Shown: positions 1-14,676 of the stretch, piece after piece
Position numbering within the stretch: the first letter of the stretch is position 1
Layout: each line of letters opens with the position of its first letter
Origin: Scatophagus argus
Taxonomy: Eukaryota > Chordata > Actinopteri > Scatophagidae
Direction of reading: 5' to 3'
Assembly (NCBI RefSeq): GCF_020382885.2
Contig: NC_058506.1
Location: forward strand, 18,020,318-18,084,317
DNA length: 64,000 nucleotides
Notes under the pieces: generated by a model
Database searches by the model: none
What the model saw: the letters and a program-made list of their open reading frames with translations, nothing else
What the model was told of the DNA's origin: nothing
Position numbers and translations under genes: made by a program

Positions 1-3000
1 GACTCTGTAGAGACACATTAAGATGGCTGACATTACAACCAGCTCTGCCTACATGAACCATCTAAAAAGCATCTGGAAACAGCAGTGAATGGAGAGGAAA
101 GCAGGAGTTTTATCTTAGATGATTCTGATTGGTAAATAGTCTCAGTTTTTGACCACCATGACTCTGTGGCCCCAGTTAAGTTGGGAGCAAAAGTGTTCAG
201 GTATCACAGAAAGAAATCAGCGCAGTCAAAGAGCACAAACTGACAGTTATCAAGTAACCAGTAATTCCAGTAAAACCTGGATCCCATTTAGCTTTGAACG
301 TAGTATTTGGTCATCTTAGAAGGCCAAATTAAACTTTAATACGATAATGAAGATCTGAGGGATCTAAAATCTTCCCTCTTGTTGTCTTTGGCTGCAGTGT
401 CATCACAGTCGGACTCACAGGACCTTTGCCGAGATGTTTACACCAAAAACAAATCCCAGTAAGCTCCTTAAGGACGATCACGTTGAGGGACGAGGCCAGA
501 AAGACTAAGAGAGATGGGAATACAGTCTTTTGGCAAACAGCATCACTAACAACACCAAGAGCAGCAGAGTACCAGGTTTTCATTACAGAGATGAGAAACT
601 AGAAACGTCTGGAGCTGGAAAATGAACCACACGTATCCGACATGAATCTCTTACACACCTAAATGAACTCTTATTTAAATTTTTGATCATACCTTCCGAA
701 TCAAGTGGAGTGAAATTGGGAAAAGCTACAACAACTAACTGGAGCAGAAATGATTAGTGAATTGACTGAAACGCAAATAATTTCCATTGTTGAATCTGAT
801 AGTTATTCATCGCTCGTTTCCTTGTTTTGATTGTTTTTCCATTTAATATATATATAAAAAAATATATCAGTTATAAGTTATTACATTACTAGGTGTTAAC
901 TTCGGAAGTGTTGTTTTGTCTGCTCAGTAGCCCGAAACCCTAAGAAAAGAAACATATCCCAACATCTGAGACGCTCAAAGCTTGTAATTTTTTGCCAGTT
1001 TTGCTTAAAACTGATTATTCCATTGTCAAAATTGTTGATGAATAAAACTGATGATGAAATATTATTGATTAGTTCACTAAACAATCGCTAGACTGAAATG
1101 CATCTGTGACAATTTTCTGAATCAATAAAATCATTCACGTTATTTATCAAGCAACAGCCAGCCCATTTTATTTTTTCCAGGTTCTAAAATGTGAGAATTC
1201 ACTGCTGTTTACTGTTTTACTTCATTGCAAATCAAATTTCTTTCGGTTTTCAACTGTGGGGCAAACAACACGAATCTCCTTCAGGGTTTCCCTGCCGTTT
1301 TAACGTTGACCAGTTTTGGGCACCAGCTAAGATAGAATAAACTAAAATGAACGAGAAGAGCATCAAAACTAGCTAAATGACTTTTCCCAGATCTAAAGGT
1401 TGTAGTTGATCCCGAGTGACTTTTTTATTTTGTCTTCAAGTCCTATTTGTCTGTAAACAGATATGTTAATGATAAAGATGAAATTTAATGATGAAATTTC
1501 ATCTTCTTTTATTGCTTTATTTTCATTGGATCTGTACCAAATATGTGCCACTGAGTGTTCCACAAACCTACACTTAAATGAACCATGTTATGTGTGAACC
1601 ATGTGAATATGAATGTCTGAAGCAAGTTGGGCTGTTTACCTCCTTTTTGCATTAATAGCGTCTCTCTATTGTGTGTTTTCTGCATTTGCACAACACCCAC
1701 TAACGGCTTTACTGCATATCTGGAGCAGACCTCAGCTGCAGTGTGTTCACATGTCAGAGTTTCTCCATCAGCTGATGTTGGGGTACAACAATTTTTCACA
1801 TTCCTGAGACTAGAAACAGAGAAAAAGAAAATCCTAAACAACAAAAGATCAGGTTGGGTAAAGACACCATCAGAAACTGTCTGAGAATCCAAATTTCTTG
1901 ACTAGATTTGACAATTACTTTGAATTTCTGAAGGAGCTGGAAGGTGAACTCATCACAGTATGTAAAATGAAACTCAAGAGAAGTGAAGTCAGAAGAAGTG
2001 CCAGGGTAAAACAGATCAGAATCGTCTGGCTAAATAAGCACATTAATCTCTGCATTCATTATTCAGAGCTGAACCCAGAAGTCCTCTGACAAAGTGCATG
2101 TGGCCAGAGAGGGAGATCAGTGGAAGAGCAGCATCTATACTGTTTCATCTCTTACTTACACAATTAAAATCAGTGGACTTTCCCTTTAAATTTAAGATGG
2201 GTTCCAAGTTCCAACTAGTATACAAAAACACTACTCAGCACATCTTTTGATATCGGGGCACAAAATTTAGTCCTAGGCACATAAAATGGGGTAAGATGGT
2301 CAAATACAGATATCGTACTGTTTTAAATAGGTGGTATTAAAGAAATACAGATACTGCGATCAAGTCAAACACAGTTCTCTGAAACCAAACACCCCACTGC
2401 AATACTGAATCCGGTGCCTCTCGTGTCTCTAAGTGTCCTCCGGTATCTCAGAGATGTAATGCATGTCATTTACTCACAGCGTCATGCGTGACCTCTGAAC
2501 TTTGAACTTGAGATGTTTGACATGCGAGTCATGCAGTTGAGAAACAGATTTAACTCAAGCTTCCTGACTCTGCACTGCTGACCTTTGCTTCAATTCGTTT
2601 GCTCAACTGTATCACGGTCATGTGACCTCCAGAGATTTTCAACAGAAGCTTTAGGGAAGGCTGGAAACTGTGACTTGACAATAAGCGGTATTTATTCCTC
2701 GGGTGTTGCCCAAACAAAGCTGACAGACACGGGTGCTCCCATCGGGATTTTTGGGGACAATCACAGTGTGGTGGAAGTATTATCAGCCAATCACCGATCA
2801 AAATGTTGTTTCTTTACTATCAGCTATGGTTGTTATTAGAGGCAGAATAAAAAATGCTAGGAAATAAATCGTATATACTTTTGCTACATTTAATTAAACT
2901 TTGTTTGTATTTAAATTTATTTAAAACAGATGAAATGTTGACTTTAAGCTGAAAATAAATGAAAAAAAAAAAAAAATCAAGAAAAAAATAAATACACAGG

Positions 3001-4727
3001 AAACAGAATTTTTCTGTCTCAGTCCTCTCAGTCTGTGTCCTGAAATCACTACTTCGCTGCTTCTATTGTGTTTCCCTTCATCTCTGACAGGAATTTGGTC
3101 AAAAGTTTGCTGATGTAAAGTGTCTGCAAACTACTTCCACCTCCAAACTGTACTCAGCGGAAGCACTTCACTACATGTATTTACTGTGAACTTGTTGTGT
3201 TTTCACATTAAATTCCAGTTCACTATATCACACTGTGAACAGAAACTCTCAGTCCTGCTGTGTGTTTAACTCAACTGTAAGCTATTAGCTCTGTTAGCTG
3301 TTAGCTCCCTGTTGGCCAAACACAAAGCAGGACTCTGCTGCTCATCGGCTGCTAACAGCACACAGAGAAACCATCTCATGTGTTTATCTGATATCAGCTG
3401 ATAACAAAACATTGGCTGATCAATCTGAACCCCGTTTATTTACAGATTTTCAATATGATAAAACTTTCCCCATTTACTTTAAATGCCGAAAACGTCTTTT
3501 GCTGAAGGATTATCAGATCTGTGGGTTGAAATGTTTTTTAAATGTTTCGCACATCATGTCCCGTCACTTGTTCCTCTTGGTTTCTGACAGTCTTCCCTTT
3601 TAATATGGTCTATTCATTATTTTCTATAAAGAGGCCAAGTGAACTAATTCAACACTGAAATGTTTGCTTTGTGAGGCTGGCAGCTTAATTTCTTAACCTG
3701 CCAACATTTTACTGTTAAATAAAAGCTTCTTACAACCTCGTGATTAAACTCAAACTGTAACTTCAACAGCCTGCTGGTTATGTTAATTATGACTGATGAC
3801 ACCACATGAGTCCACCGTTTTGCCGAAAAAAGTAAAAGGAAAGAAATAAAGACCGGGTTTTCTCTTAAGCATTACCTAACCAGGACCTCAAACCACAACC
3901 AGATTCCTTAGAATAAGACTGTATATTCATTGTCCTGACCAGCCAAATTTTTTTTATCCCACTTCAATAAATCTTAATTGAATGAAACAACTACTATCCT
4001 AACAGTCAGGCATGCTGTTAGTCACTAAACTCACAAAATCAAATATTTTTCAAAGGCACACAGATTACCTCCACTGTGCCACTTTCTGGTGTGGCCTGAT
4101 CTCCACACACAAACAAACTGACAAAAACAAATTGGACAGAAAACATAACCTCCTTGCTAGAGGAAAACGTCTTCATAACTTCTCAAATATTCTTCCACTG
4201 ATTCACTCTCAACCGCACAATGGATAAACTTTGGCCTGAGCAACAACTTTGTGCTAATTTAAGTCAAGGAATCAGACTGAATTCCTTAAGTGTTTATCCA
4301 CTTTTATCTGCTTAGTTTGAACAGCAGTGTGAAAGTTTCAAAAACAAGGAAAAAAAAAAAAAAAAATCACACTGCCGCTTACTGTGCATGTGTCAGAGAC
4401 TAAACACACACACACTTCTTGTCAAACACTGATTTACAGTTTGACCATCAGATCTTTGCAGCAAGGAAGTGAAATGTCTTAATGATTTGCCTGATATCGC
4501 TGTATTAATTTCCTCTGAAACATTTTTTGAATGCCTCTGAGAGAAGTAGGATGCAGTCTTACTGCCTTGTCATGTGTCTCAAAGTGAAGACCCCAAGTCT
4601 CTGACTTGAGAAACAACTTTTACCTTTTGTTTTTTATATCTAGCGCCATCATCACTTCAGTTCAGTTTCAGATTGATGACCAAATTCCTACAGAAAGTAA
4701 TGACATTCCTCTGTATTTTGTGCCAAT

Positions 4728-4870
4728 TAGCATGCTAATACAATAAACTTAATAAACGTACTAGACATCAGCATTTTGGCATTGCCATTGTGAACATGCA
4801 GACATTAGCATTTAGCTCAAAGCACCACTGTGGCTAAGTACAACTTCACAGAAATGCTAGCATGGCTGTG
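4728..4870 (+). repeat. teleost GCTAACATG-type interspersed repeat
   Basis: The stretch combines repeated 'ttagcatg', 'catgctaa', 'agcatttagctcaaagcacc' and 'gctagcatggctgt' words. It matches from memory a very common unclassified teleost repeat, probably a non-autonomous DNA element. Related fragments occur near 46205 and 56268. The ends are approximate. Confidence 0.6.
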
Positions 4871-5773
4871 GACTCTAAAACCAGGTTTTCCCTGTGTTGT
4901 AGTTGCCCAAATTACAATAAATATGTAAACTGAATAAAAACTGGACTTTCAAAAACTAAATCAGACTCGTAATTGAATTTTGTAGTCCTTCAACCACCGC
5001 AACGAGCGGACAAACATTGGTTGTTCAATGATAAACGGCAGGTTTGTCGGGCTCTGCCACATTCTGCTGATCAGCTGAGCCGTGTGCTACGAATCCCCCA
5101 CTGAAGGCAAGTAGGCATCACTCATAGGGCTGTTCAGTGTTCAGTGCATATCAGATGATATCAGATGATAGTTTAAGGTCAGAGGAGAGCCGCCTAGAGC
5201 CATGATGTCTGCCAAGCTATGAGCTGCCGCTCCTCAGGCTGTCACACAGGGTTGTGCATTAATACTAAACATACTCCTCTATAAGTCTTGCTTCTGCGGT
5301 GCTTTAAATGCTTCCCAAGTTTCACTGTGAAACAACGCAAGTGATCACCAACTGCATTTCCTACATATCACACATTTTAAAGAAAAGGTGGTTCAGGTTG
5401 CTATAGAGACTAATAAATATAAGAAAAAAATTAAAGATATTTTTGAACTCTGCATGTCACAGGCATGTGGCAGAGACCCCTCCCAAATATCTTGGCTTAA
5501 CTTCCATCTAGTAAATACTGATGTGGTGACTGCTATAACTTGTGAACAACATTCAAACTGCAGCTAAGTCTTGATCATTTTTAAGAACTGATGGGAATTT
5601 CCTGTTAGTGATGTTTGCAATGGAAGACATACTATGGAAGTTATTTTTAAAAACTGCTATTTAAAACAAAAAAACAAAAACAAGATTCTAGCAATTTTGT
5701 GATTAAGCACTACATTAACAATTAAAAAGCCAATTCTCAATATTTTGTTAACAGTAAAACATACGACGTACAA

Positions 5774-5977
5774 CGTAACCGGTGGATCGCTGGTTCGATT
5801 CCCCGTCCCGGTGTCCATGGCTGAGGTACCCTTGAGCAAGGTACCTAACCGCGCTGCACGCGGTGGCCCACTGCCCCGGGTTTGCTGTGTGTGTGTGCAC
5901 GTCACTTGGGTGGGTTAAATGCAGAGAACAAATTTCATTGGAGTGAGTTCCCTCCAATGACAAAATATGTCACTTTC
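5774..5977 (+). mobile_element. tRNA-derived SINE, 5'-truncated copy
   Basis: A pol III B box (GGTTCGATTCC) lies at about 5793-5803. It is followed by the 'ggctgaggtacccttgagcaagg' type body, a GT-rich segment and a tail ending in 'caaatttcattggagtgag'. The sequence is nearly identical to the reverse complement of 14422-14676. That copy has an A box; this one begins after the A box, so it is truncated at the 5' end and probably not transcribable from its own promoter. Both copies produce the same spurious peptide beginning MSLEGTHSNEIC on the antisense strand. Confidence 0.85.
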
Positions 5978-7826
5978 CTTTCCTACATAAGTTCCAAAGT
6001 AAATATCCTACTGAACCAACATATAGCTTATTAACCAGTTACCGGTCTCATTTGTCCAAGTTCCCAGATTTTAGTTTCAGAACTGTGTTAAAAGTGTGAA
6101 AACATGTCGAGAACAGCCTGACTCGACAGGTAGGAGTGAAGGCTGGGTGTTATCTAAGCAGTATGTGCTCAACTGTACAGGAGTGCTGATAAGTGCGTTA
6201 TATTCTCCAAAACTCAAGGGCAGGTCAGGTGTGTGTGCATGCGTGTTACAGAGAGCCACGGTTACATACCATGGCAGGAGAGGGGAATGAGGAATCTGCT
6301 GTACCATCAGCCTTCATTAAACCAAGTGCTCATTATTTGTCTTCGATTCGCAGCAGCAAATGAGAACAAAGTCAGAGTCAGAATTAGGCCTCCACAAAAG
6401 GAAGAAAACCTGTGATGTACATCAACAGTATTTAATACTGCGATGCCTGTATGATTTGGGGTAAATAATAAGTGAGCTTATTAGCTATTTTCTGCTTCCT
6501 CAGCCATTGTACTAAATAACCTCACAGTCGCCACCAAACTGACACCAATTAAAGAGGGTAGTCAATCATCGCGATTGTCGAAATGGTGTCCAAATGATAT
6601 CATATTACTCACTGCGTTTCAGGAATTCTTTTGCTTTGTGTTTATCACACAGATGAAAGATCGCAATTGAAATCAGATTCATCGGCCATCACTACTTAAA
6701 ATCATGGAAAAGGACAAATATGAATCCTTCCAAGAGAACACTGTGCGTAAATGAAAACATTTAAGTAAGTAAGTAAGAAAATCCCTGCTGTCTGACCACA
6801 AAACCTCCACAACAACACTGGAGAAGGCAATTTTCATGAAAGGTTTCCCTGCAAGAACTGCAGGAGAAAGTCATAACATTTCTGTGACAAAACATGATTC
6901 TCACATTCTCAGCAATCCACTTCAATATAGCTTTCAAACACAAAAATATACAAAGCAAAACATACTAAAGTTTGTCAATCCCCAACAAACGTGACTACCT
7001 TTGACATGAAACTGTATCCCTCCAGAAAATTCTGAACAAACAAAGCAAACGGCAAGACCGGCTTGGATGAGCTGGACCTGAAATGCGAGCTGACACAACC
7101 CACTTAGTCCACATCAGTACAACTTTTAGCCAGAACAAAAGACAAATAATTCAAGGCTTCAAGGCAGTCACACACTAAACGTATTTAACTGGAGCACAAT
7201 TAAATGTATGCTTGTTGATTTTCTTCATGATCTACACAATATTTTTAATTCACATGTAACTTTAAGTTGTGTTTGCTTCTCCAACAATAATGACATTTGA
7301 TCAATTAAATTAAATCTTATGCGCCACAAGCACTTTTAAAACACATTTTCGTCAACACACTTCTTTGAGTTAACGTGAGTTGGATGAGAAGACATCCGTT
7401 TCATCTGTCAATTCGGTAGTGATCAAAGAGCAGGAAGATTACTTCACTAGCCAAAAGGATTACGAACCAACGTAACATCATTATGTCTCATTTTTATATT
7501 TCTGTAAAATCTTTATAGAAATTTTCCAAAAGGCGTGTTTGACCAAGCTATGCTAACAATTTTCATTATGCTAACCGGGGCTCAAAAGGTCTTGGACCAA
7601 TCTCGTTACTAAACACACGACATAAAGCAGATTTTTTCATCTGACAGTCAAGATGAATTTCAATGAAAATATGATAATTGTACACTGAATAAATTAACTC
7701 TGTGATCAGTGCACTGCCATAAAAAACAATGCTATGAAGAGCTGAGAGGAATTGCAGATTCTGGTAACAATTCACTGAGGGATCATCACTCCAGGTACTG
7801 CCTTTCAAATACAAGGAATAATGTAA

Positions 7827-7849
7827 ATCGATTATCGATCGAAATCGAT
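7827..7849. promoter_or_regulatory. cluster of three ATCGAT hexamers
   Basis: ATCGAT occurs at 7827-7832, 7834-7839 and 7844-7849. The hexamer is the core of CUX/ONECUT homeodomain binding sites. Three copies in 23 bp is unusual, but binding is inferred only. Confidence 0.25.
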
Positions 7850-9161
7850 CGCTGCTTTAAGTTGTGACTTTCTCACTTCCTATTTTGTCATTTATTGTAA
7901 AAGTCTGTCATCACCCTCTCCTCTCTGTCACTTCCTCTCATTTCACTGCCTCCTGTATTTGCTCCCTACATTTTTCTTCCCAACACTCAGGGCCAGTTGT
8001 TGCTGCCTGCTGAGCTCGCCTGACTGCCAGAGGCTACCATTAACATTAGCCACAACCAACCCCCGCCAGTTCACAGTAACCACCACCTCTCTGATACTGT
8101 TAGTTCAAGTCATTCAGTTTAACGCTTCGCATGTGATCGCTGCGCACGATTAAAACACTTAGTGTCTTCCTTTTAAATTTGGTTTACAACAGCGGCTCTT
8201 CATCAGATACCCTCTGTCTTTCCATTTACTGTTATCTCCAGTTTCACCACCCTCGACAGACACCGCCCCTCCCTTCATCCCTTTTTCTCAGAAAACACCA
8301 CAACAGAGTACACACCTCAGGTGGAGTCCAAAGACAAATTCCCAAGAGTGCAAGAGCACACATTACTGACAATACCTGCTCAAAAGCCCACAGGGTATCG
8401 CTGCTAAATCCTATAAATAAATCTTGTGCCACGTCGGCTCTGCAGTCTTAGATAAACACACTGGCCGTGTTGGGAAATGAGCGTGGTCCTCAGCCAGATG
8501 CTGGGACTTTTTGTTGGCTATGGGGGTGTAGGTTGTTTCTGCTTCCACATGTATTGTATCATCATTCTGAGGTTATGTTTTATTTGAAAGATTTACTTAT
8601 TTGAGGTGAGAGTTTGACTCTGGAATTTCCAGTTAGTGTGGAAAGTTAAGGGGTGAGAAAGCAGTGCTGTAACATCTTCCTCACAGGAAAAAATTCAACA
8701 GAAGCCAGGGTGTAACAGAGAAAAACCTTGTTGTAAAACACACAGATTCGAATTTGAAGACTTAAGTTTCACTCTGAATGAATTAAATGAGAAACACATG
8801 CAGGACCTGTTTGAATTCCCAAACAGGCAGTGCAGACAGTTTAGCTCTTATTTTGTAAGTTCTCCTTACAGGGAAACAGGAACTGGATGAGGAAGTGTGA
8901 TTATCAGCTTATATTAATTTCTCAAGCTTCAAATCTCAAGTTACATTTAATCAATGTGAGTCTGCAATCGGGTTTGTCTTCAAGCCTCCTGCAGTCTGAA
9001 GGTCGTACATGCCCACCAGAGCAGAGTGACGACTGAGGAGGCCTGTCTGCAGGAGCCAAATATGGAGGAAAGAACGGTAAGCGTGTATGCCGACAGACCG
9101 CCTGCCTGCCTGCCATACACACACGTCAAAGACTCTCCGTGCCGTCACATGATCAGTGTGG

Positions 9162-9169
9162 TGACGTCA
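9162..9169. promoter_or_regulatory. perfect CRE palindrome TGACGTCA
   Basis: A full CREB/ATF octamer lies inside the presumed larp1 intron. It is a sequence match only; nearby 'cacgtcaaag' and 'gccgtcacatg' are partial half sites. Confidence 0.3.
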
Positions 9170-12100
9170 CCTCTTGTGGAGTCAAAGGCTCAGACAGAAG
9201 AGGACCAGGAGGCATCTCTCTCTACACACACTGAGCTGCGGTGACAACCCACACAGGAACACATTAAGTCCAGGTCAGAAAACAAGAGAGTGACTGGGGC
9301 TCCACAAACCTAACCTCACATCAAATCTCACCTGACACAGGGCTCCACGCTGATCTCAAAGTTTAGCTACAGCTCCAAATTGCTGGATGAATCCCAACAT
9401 CTATTCTGGATTGTTTTTTCTGCAGATTGTCTCAAACACATTTCAGCTCCAGTGTGTTGATTTATGCAAGTTTTGACTAAACAGCCACTCTGAGCTAAGG
9501 CATTAATGACAACTAGTAATCGTGGTTCAGATTACAAAAAAATATAGTTCTGATAAAATGGACAGCTGCCTTAAGCGGTGGAAATAGTTATCCACGGGAC
9601 AGCATGAGAACCTTGCTGTCACTGACATAATAACACTGAATAGGTTTTACTGTGTAGACGTACTGTTGAATGAAGAAGAGCAAAGCTAACAAAGTTCTGT
9701 TTACTCTAACACATTACACTTCATTCAGCTCAACTTCATCACAATAAAAGCCTTCCCGGAGAAGCCGACACAAACAGGAACGTAGCAGTGACTCAAAACC
9801 AGAGATTCAGCTCCAACCTACAAAAGTACTGAGAGCTGAACACAACAACGTTTTCTCTAGTCACAGCAACGTGGGATAAAAGACCATCACATTTTAGCCT
9901 CGGTCAGCATGGATACCACATAGGATCACAACCATGCCGGTTAATTCATTTGTCCATTTGTTCACAGTGGGACTTGGGCACAGTCATGTGTCAGAGCAGC
10001 ACAAAGTGTCAAAGTTAACACTGCAGCTTTATGGTGTTCACACTCATTTAAAAACATCTCGTCATGGCAGGAATGACTGTTTTGAGGTTACAACACAAAC
10101 TGACACCACGATCTATGTTTTTGGGTTTTTTCTTTTTTTTTTGATTATTTATGTTGCTGCTGCTGTCCCATTTGTTTTGTTTCTTGGATTTCTTATAGTC
10201 CTAAATTCATTTCACTCTGATATTCTCCACCCGGCAGAGAAGACAAGTACCAGTCACTGCTAACTAGTCAACAAGCTGCAGTGACTTTATTCCTGGTTGA
10301 CAATGACTCATCCATTACTCTGAGCAGTGTGCAGCTCACTGAACCAGCAAACACCCCAAATACAGTAGCATGGTTTTGAGTTGGAGGAGGAGTTGTAGAC
10401 AGTAAAAATATTTGATATATTAAAATTTGTTTCTCCTTCATAAACTTATTTCCTCAAAGACATTTTAAAAGTAATTCCCACCGGGCTCATGTCTCAAGGC
10501 CCTTGGCAGCAAGAACTCTGTCACTTGGACACATCCTCGATGCAAATCGTCCACACCCCGAGAGACTGACTGCACTGCCAAGCCTCCACAGGAGGGATGT
10601 GCCGCTATCATCGAGTCCAGACGCAACCCTGAGACAGATAAAGCAGCTCAAGCTGGGTGACAGCAGAGGTGGAGCAGACTGGGTACAACAGAGACCAGGC
10701 AGCCACCTAGCTTAGCATTTTCACAACGAAAAGGCTCTGAAGTTTGAGTGTAAAGATTCAAGTCAATATTGCACAATTAACATATGTTTTGGTTTTTGAC
10801 AAATGTTAGGTCTGGTTTTAGATGAATTTTTATAATTCCTATCATATCTTTTAGGGCTGTGTCTGTTCCCAGTATGCAAGCTCAAACCGGTTTGAATTTG
10901 ACATGGGGTGTTTTGCCAAATTAAAAAGCAGCCTACATCAGCAACCTGTGCTGACGGAGATAAGTCCAACTTGCACTGCATTAGTAATAAGTGATATGAC
11001 AACGCGTGTAACCTCCCGAGGTTGGTGAAGACAGCCTCAATAATACAACACACTTTTTCCCAACCAGGAGATAACTGTTGCGCCGCTCTGGCAGGATCAA
11101 ATGTCTTTCAGAAGCTTTGTAATGAATTATGAGGAATCATTAAGACAGGAAGGTTTAAATACTGCTCTAGAAGTGCAAAAACCCACAGACACATTTGCTC
11201 AAACTGTACACGTACAAAAAAAATGTAGACTCAAAGCAAACTGATATAAAAATCCAGTCCATCATTTTAACCTGAAAACATGATGACATGATTTCATTTC
11301 CACAGGCTGATCAATAAGCTGAGCTTGCATCAACACCACAATCACCCTTTCAGAAGCAGCAGCAACAGCAGTTCCACTTCAGACCTTCACCCATCAGCAA
11401 CCCTTCAAGGTCCCTGACCTTTGTCGGGTCCCGACACCTCATAAAACCCCCCAAGGCGTCTGATGACTGAAGGTGGGGGTCTGCCTCTTCATGGCCACAG
11501 CAAACAGGACAAGATTCACAGAGCAGGGATAAATGTGGGATAAAAGCGAGGCGTCTGTGCTAATTTTGAAACAGCAATCCCCCTGTGGATTCTGTGAAGG
11601 CCTGTTGTAAACTTCTGCAGGAATGCCAAGCGGCTTCAAAACATCACATACTTCAGTCCTTCACGTCCACAATTTATTTTGGAGCTGTCAAGAAAAGAAT
11701 ACGCACAGTGGAGGCTTTTATGTCAAAAAAAAAGAAGAAAGAAATACACAGATACTTGGTTATTTTAAGTTTTATGAATGAGCAGCAATTGTAAACAATT
11801 ATAAATTCTCCTAGGATGATGTTTTATATTAATACAATTTTAACATTTTTCTATGTTGTCATCTGTTTAAACATTATCCCACAGAAGAAGCTACAGATGT
11901 TGACAAGTACAAGTGCTTACATCTGCCTGCAACTACATCACAGTCTGTTTTAAACCATATTTATCTCCTGATTATAAATGCTAAATATATGCAGTTAAAG
12001 CAAAGTGTTGTCAAAATCAGCCGCATAAACAACTCCTGAATGTTGCTGATTAGAAAATTTTAAGTTTAAAACAAATCCTTCAGAGACCAAGAGCTGGTGT

Positions 12101-14421
12101 TAATTTGTAAACCAGCTCAAACAAGACAAGTAAACAAGTCATGTTGTGTAAAGTTTTCATCCAGCAGGCCCTTTCTATGCTAAGTTTCAAACAGAAGGGA
12201 CTTCATTTGCAAGTGTTAATGAAGGCTGCTGCACACGCTAAAGGAATGCTAATGCATCAAGCTGAACCTACATCTACATTTATTCATTTGGCAGCCCTGC
12301 CGGTCATTCCTGACTACAGGGGTCACACCTCAACTACAGAACAGCATTACAGGAGTCACCCTGCATTCTTTGGCAGAGATGTAACACTCCACTGATCTGA
12401 ATCAACATATCAATTCACCAATCAATGACCCAGTGTCACATAGTACATCTGTCACCATTATACTAACTTAATACGTCGGGGGCTTGACGTGTCTGCTTTA
12501 GTTCTTTTACAGACATTTAATTTGTCGCCGAGTTGAATTTCTTCATGGAAACTAATGTGTTGCTGCCGCAAGTTTGTTTATTCCCCTTGTCCTCAACAGT
12601 GTTCGCGACATGAGATCAGATGGATAGTGTGTTGTGGCTAACTATAACAGTGCCTGTTACTTGTACTGTACTTTAAGTCCTAGCTTGTTGTTTGTAAAGT
12701 AAATTAAGAGTTACAGGTATAAATTACACCTTCTGTCAGTGCTGTGCTGCTGCCAGGACTGAGTGGAAGTTCATCGCAGCCACAACAACAAAACTCCTAA
12801 AATCGCAAAGCATGGATTAAAAGTGAGTCAGAAAAGCATAATAACTTAACTGTTTGGTTTGTATGAAGGAAAGTACAGCGATCAGCCAGGCAGAATGAGT
12901 GAAGGATGATTTTGTGTTTCACATGGACAGCTCTGTTGGACTGCTAGAAACCGAATATATGACCTTCTCTTAACTCTCACCCTCCTGTCCCTGACTGCTG
13001 CCATTGAAAACCTGCTACTTGCTGCTCACATCTGTGACTGTCAGGACAGCTGTTACACTCTCACTCATCCTGTAACTGATTGTGTTACATGGGCATATGA
13101 TATTATCTCTAATCAATCGCAGGAACTCAGTTAAAATCACATCACGTACGGACTGTGCGATATTAGCAAACATCATGTCATTGTTCAAAGGATCAATACT
13201 GTATTGTGATGAAACCTGTGATGTACAACCCTACAAACTGAAAAACTCTATACACAAGTTCATTATTTCCAAAATCTCCGATTAATACACACCATCTCAC
13301 ACCACAGCCAGCTGCCCTTCGTAGACTAATCACCAAAACTCTCTCGCAAAACAATGTTCTAAAATTATGCCAAAGAATACTCAATTTTTTTAAGTTTAAC
13401 ACTTAATGCAAGAACCTTTGCTTTATGTCTCGTGTCATTCATGTTCCGTGTCTTCTGCACCTAGGGCACCTCCAGCCCCGCATAAGGACACCACACACAC
13501 TCACCAAGAATCACAATAAAGTCATACAAATATCAACAAACTGGAGGTCTGCTTGCTGAACATTTACATACATATAACATTCAGCAATGGCCTTACAATA
13601 ACATCTATGAGCCAGACTATTTTGGTGTTGAAAAGAATTACCATCATGGTCTGATACAGCATATTATTGATAAGTTTTATAAATAGCATTCTGCTACAAG
13701 AACCTGACAGGTCCAGATGGTCCGTCGAGCTGGGACCGGGTTACAGTTTAGTTATTTTCAGATGTAATTCATGACGACATCTTTCTCTCAGTGTCTGTGC
13801 TAATAGTCTGTGTTATGCGTGGTGAGAAGAGATGAGAGGAAGACAATTCCCACTTATCAAGTAAATTAATAATACAGCATTACTTTGGATCTCCGATGGG
13901 GTTTGTGTCTTGAATTTGGCAGTATCACTTAACCTCGTTTCAGCAGAACCTCTTGTGTCCATGCAGATGCAATCATATAAAATGAAATTGAGTGCCATAA
14001 TGGAGCATAATTATTAAAAACAGTCCCGACACTAATAACACATTTTGAAGCCTGATTATTACCAGATAACACTGATATAACCTATTCATATAGCAGTGCT
14101 GCTTAAACAGACATCTATAAAAACAGCTCAGGTCTGAAAGACGGGGTGTGTTAATGCAGCGAGATGCCAAAAAGGCGTTGGGTACTGAAGTTAACTCACT
14201 CCAAACTGATCAGGGTAATTCTGCTGATCACAGTTTGTCTGAGCATCTGTGAGGACTTCATACTTGACCAGCACTGCTCCTATATTTTTTTGAGACGTGT
14301 GGCTATTTTCAGTTTGAACACTTTTTACTGTCATTTAGCAGCAACAGGTGCCACGGCAGGACAGCAAAGTGTCTGTGTTTTGCTGGCAGCTAGTGTTAAT
14401 TTTGTGCATTGGACAGTCTGT

Positions 14422-14676
14422 AAAGTGACATATTTTGTCATTGGAGGGAACTCACTCCAACGAAATTTGTTCTCTGCATTTAACCCACCCAAGTGACGTG
14501 CACACACACACAGCAAACCCGGGGCAGTGGGCGACCGCGTGCAGCGCCCGGGGAGCAGTGGGGGTTAGGTACCTTGCTCAAGGGTACCTCAGCCATGGAC
14601 ACCGGGACGGGGAATCGAACCAGCGATCCACCGGTTACGGGTCCGACACCCTAACCGCTGATCCACGACTGCCCCC
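14422..14676 (-). mobile_element. tRNA-derived SINE, near full-length copy
   Basis: Read on the minus strand it begins at 14676 with a GGGGGCAGTCGTGG head. An A-box-like TGGATCAGCGG and a perfect B box GGTTCGATTCC follow, then the 'gaggtacccttgagcaagg' body, a GT/CA-rich segment and the 'tgcagagaacaaatttcgttgg' tail. This is the layout of an acanthomorph tRNA-derived SINE. Because the frame happens to stay open, a long pseudo-coding stretch crosses it (14435-14989); that is not a gene. The sequence ctgtaa is seen near both ends and could be the target duplication, but I am not certain. Confidence 0.88.

Noticed and set aside
5793-5803. B box as part of a tRNA gene
   Set aside because: No cloverleaf can be drawn; it belongs to the SINE head, as do the B boxes near 14622 and 38351.
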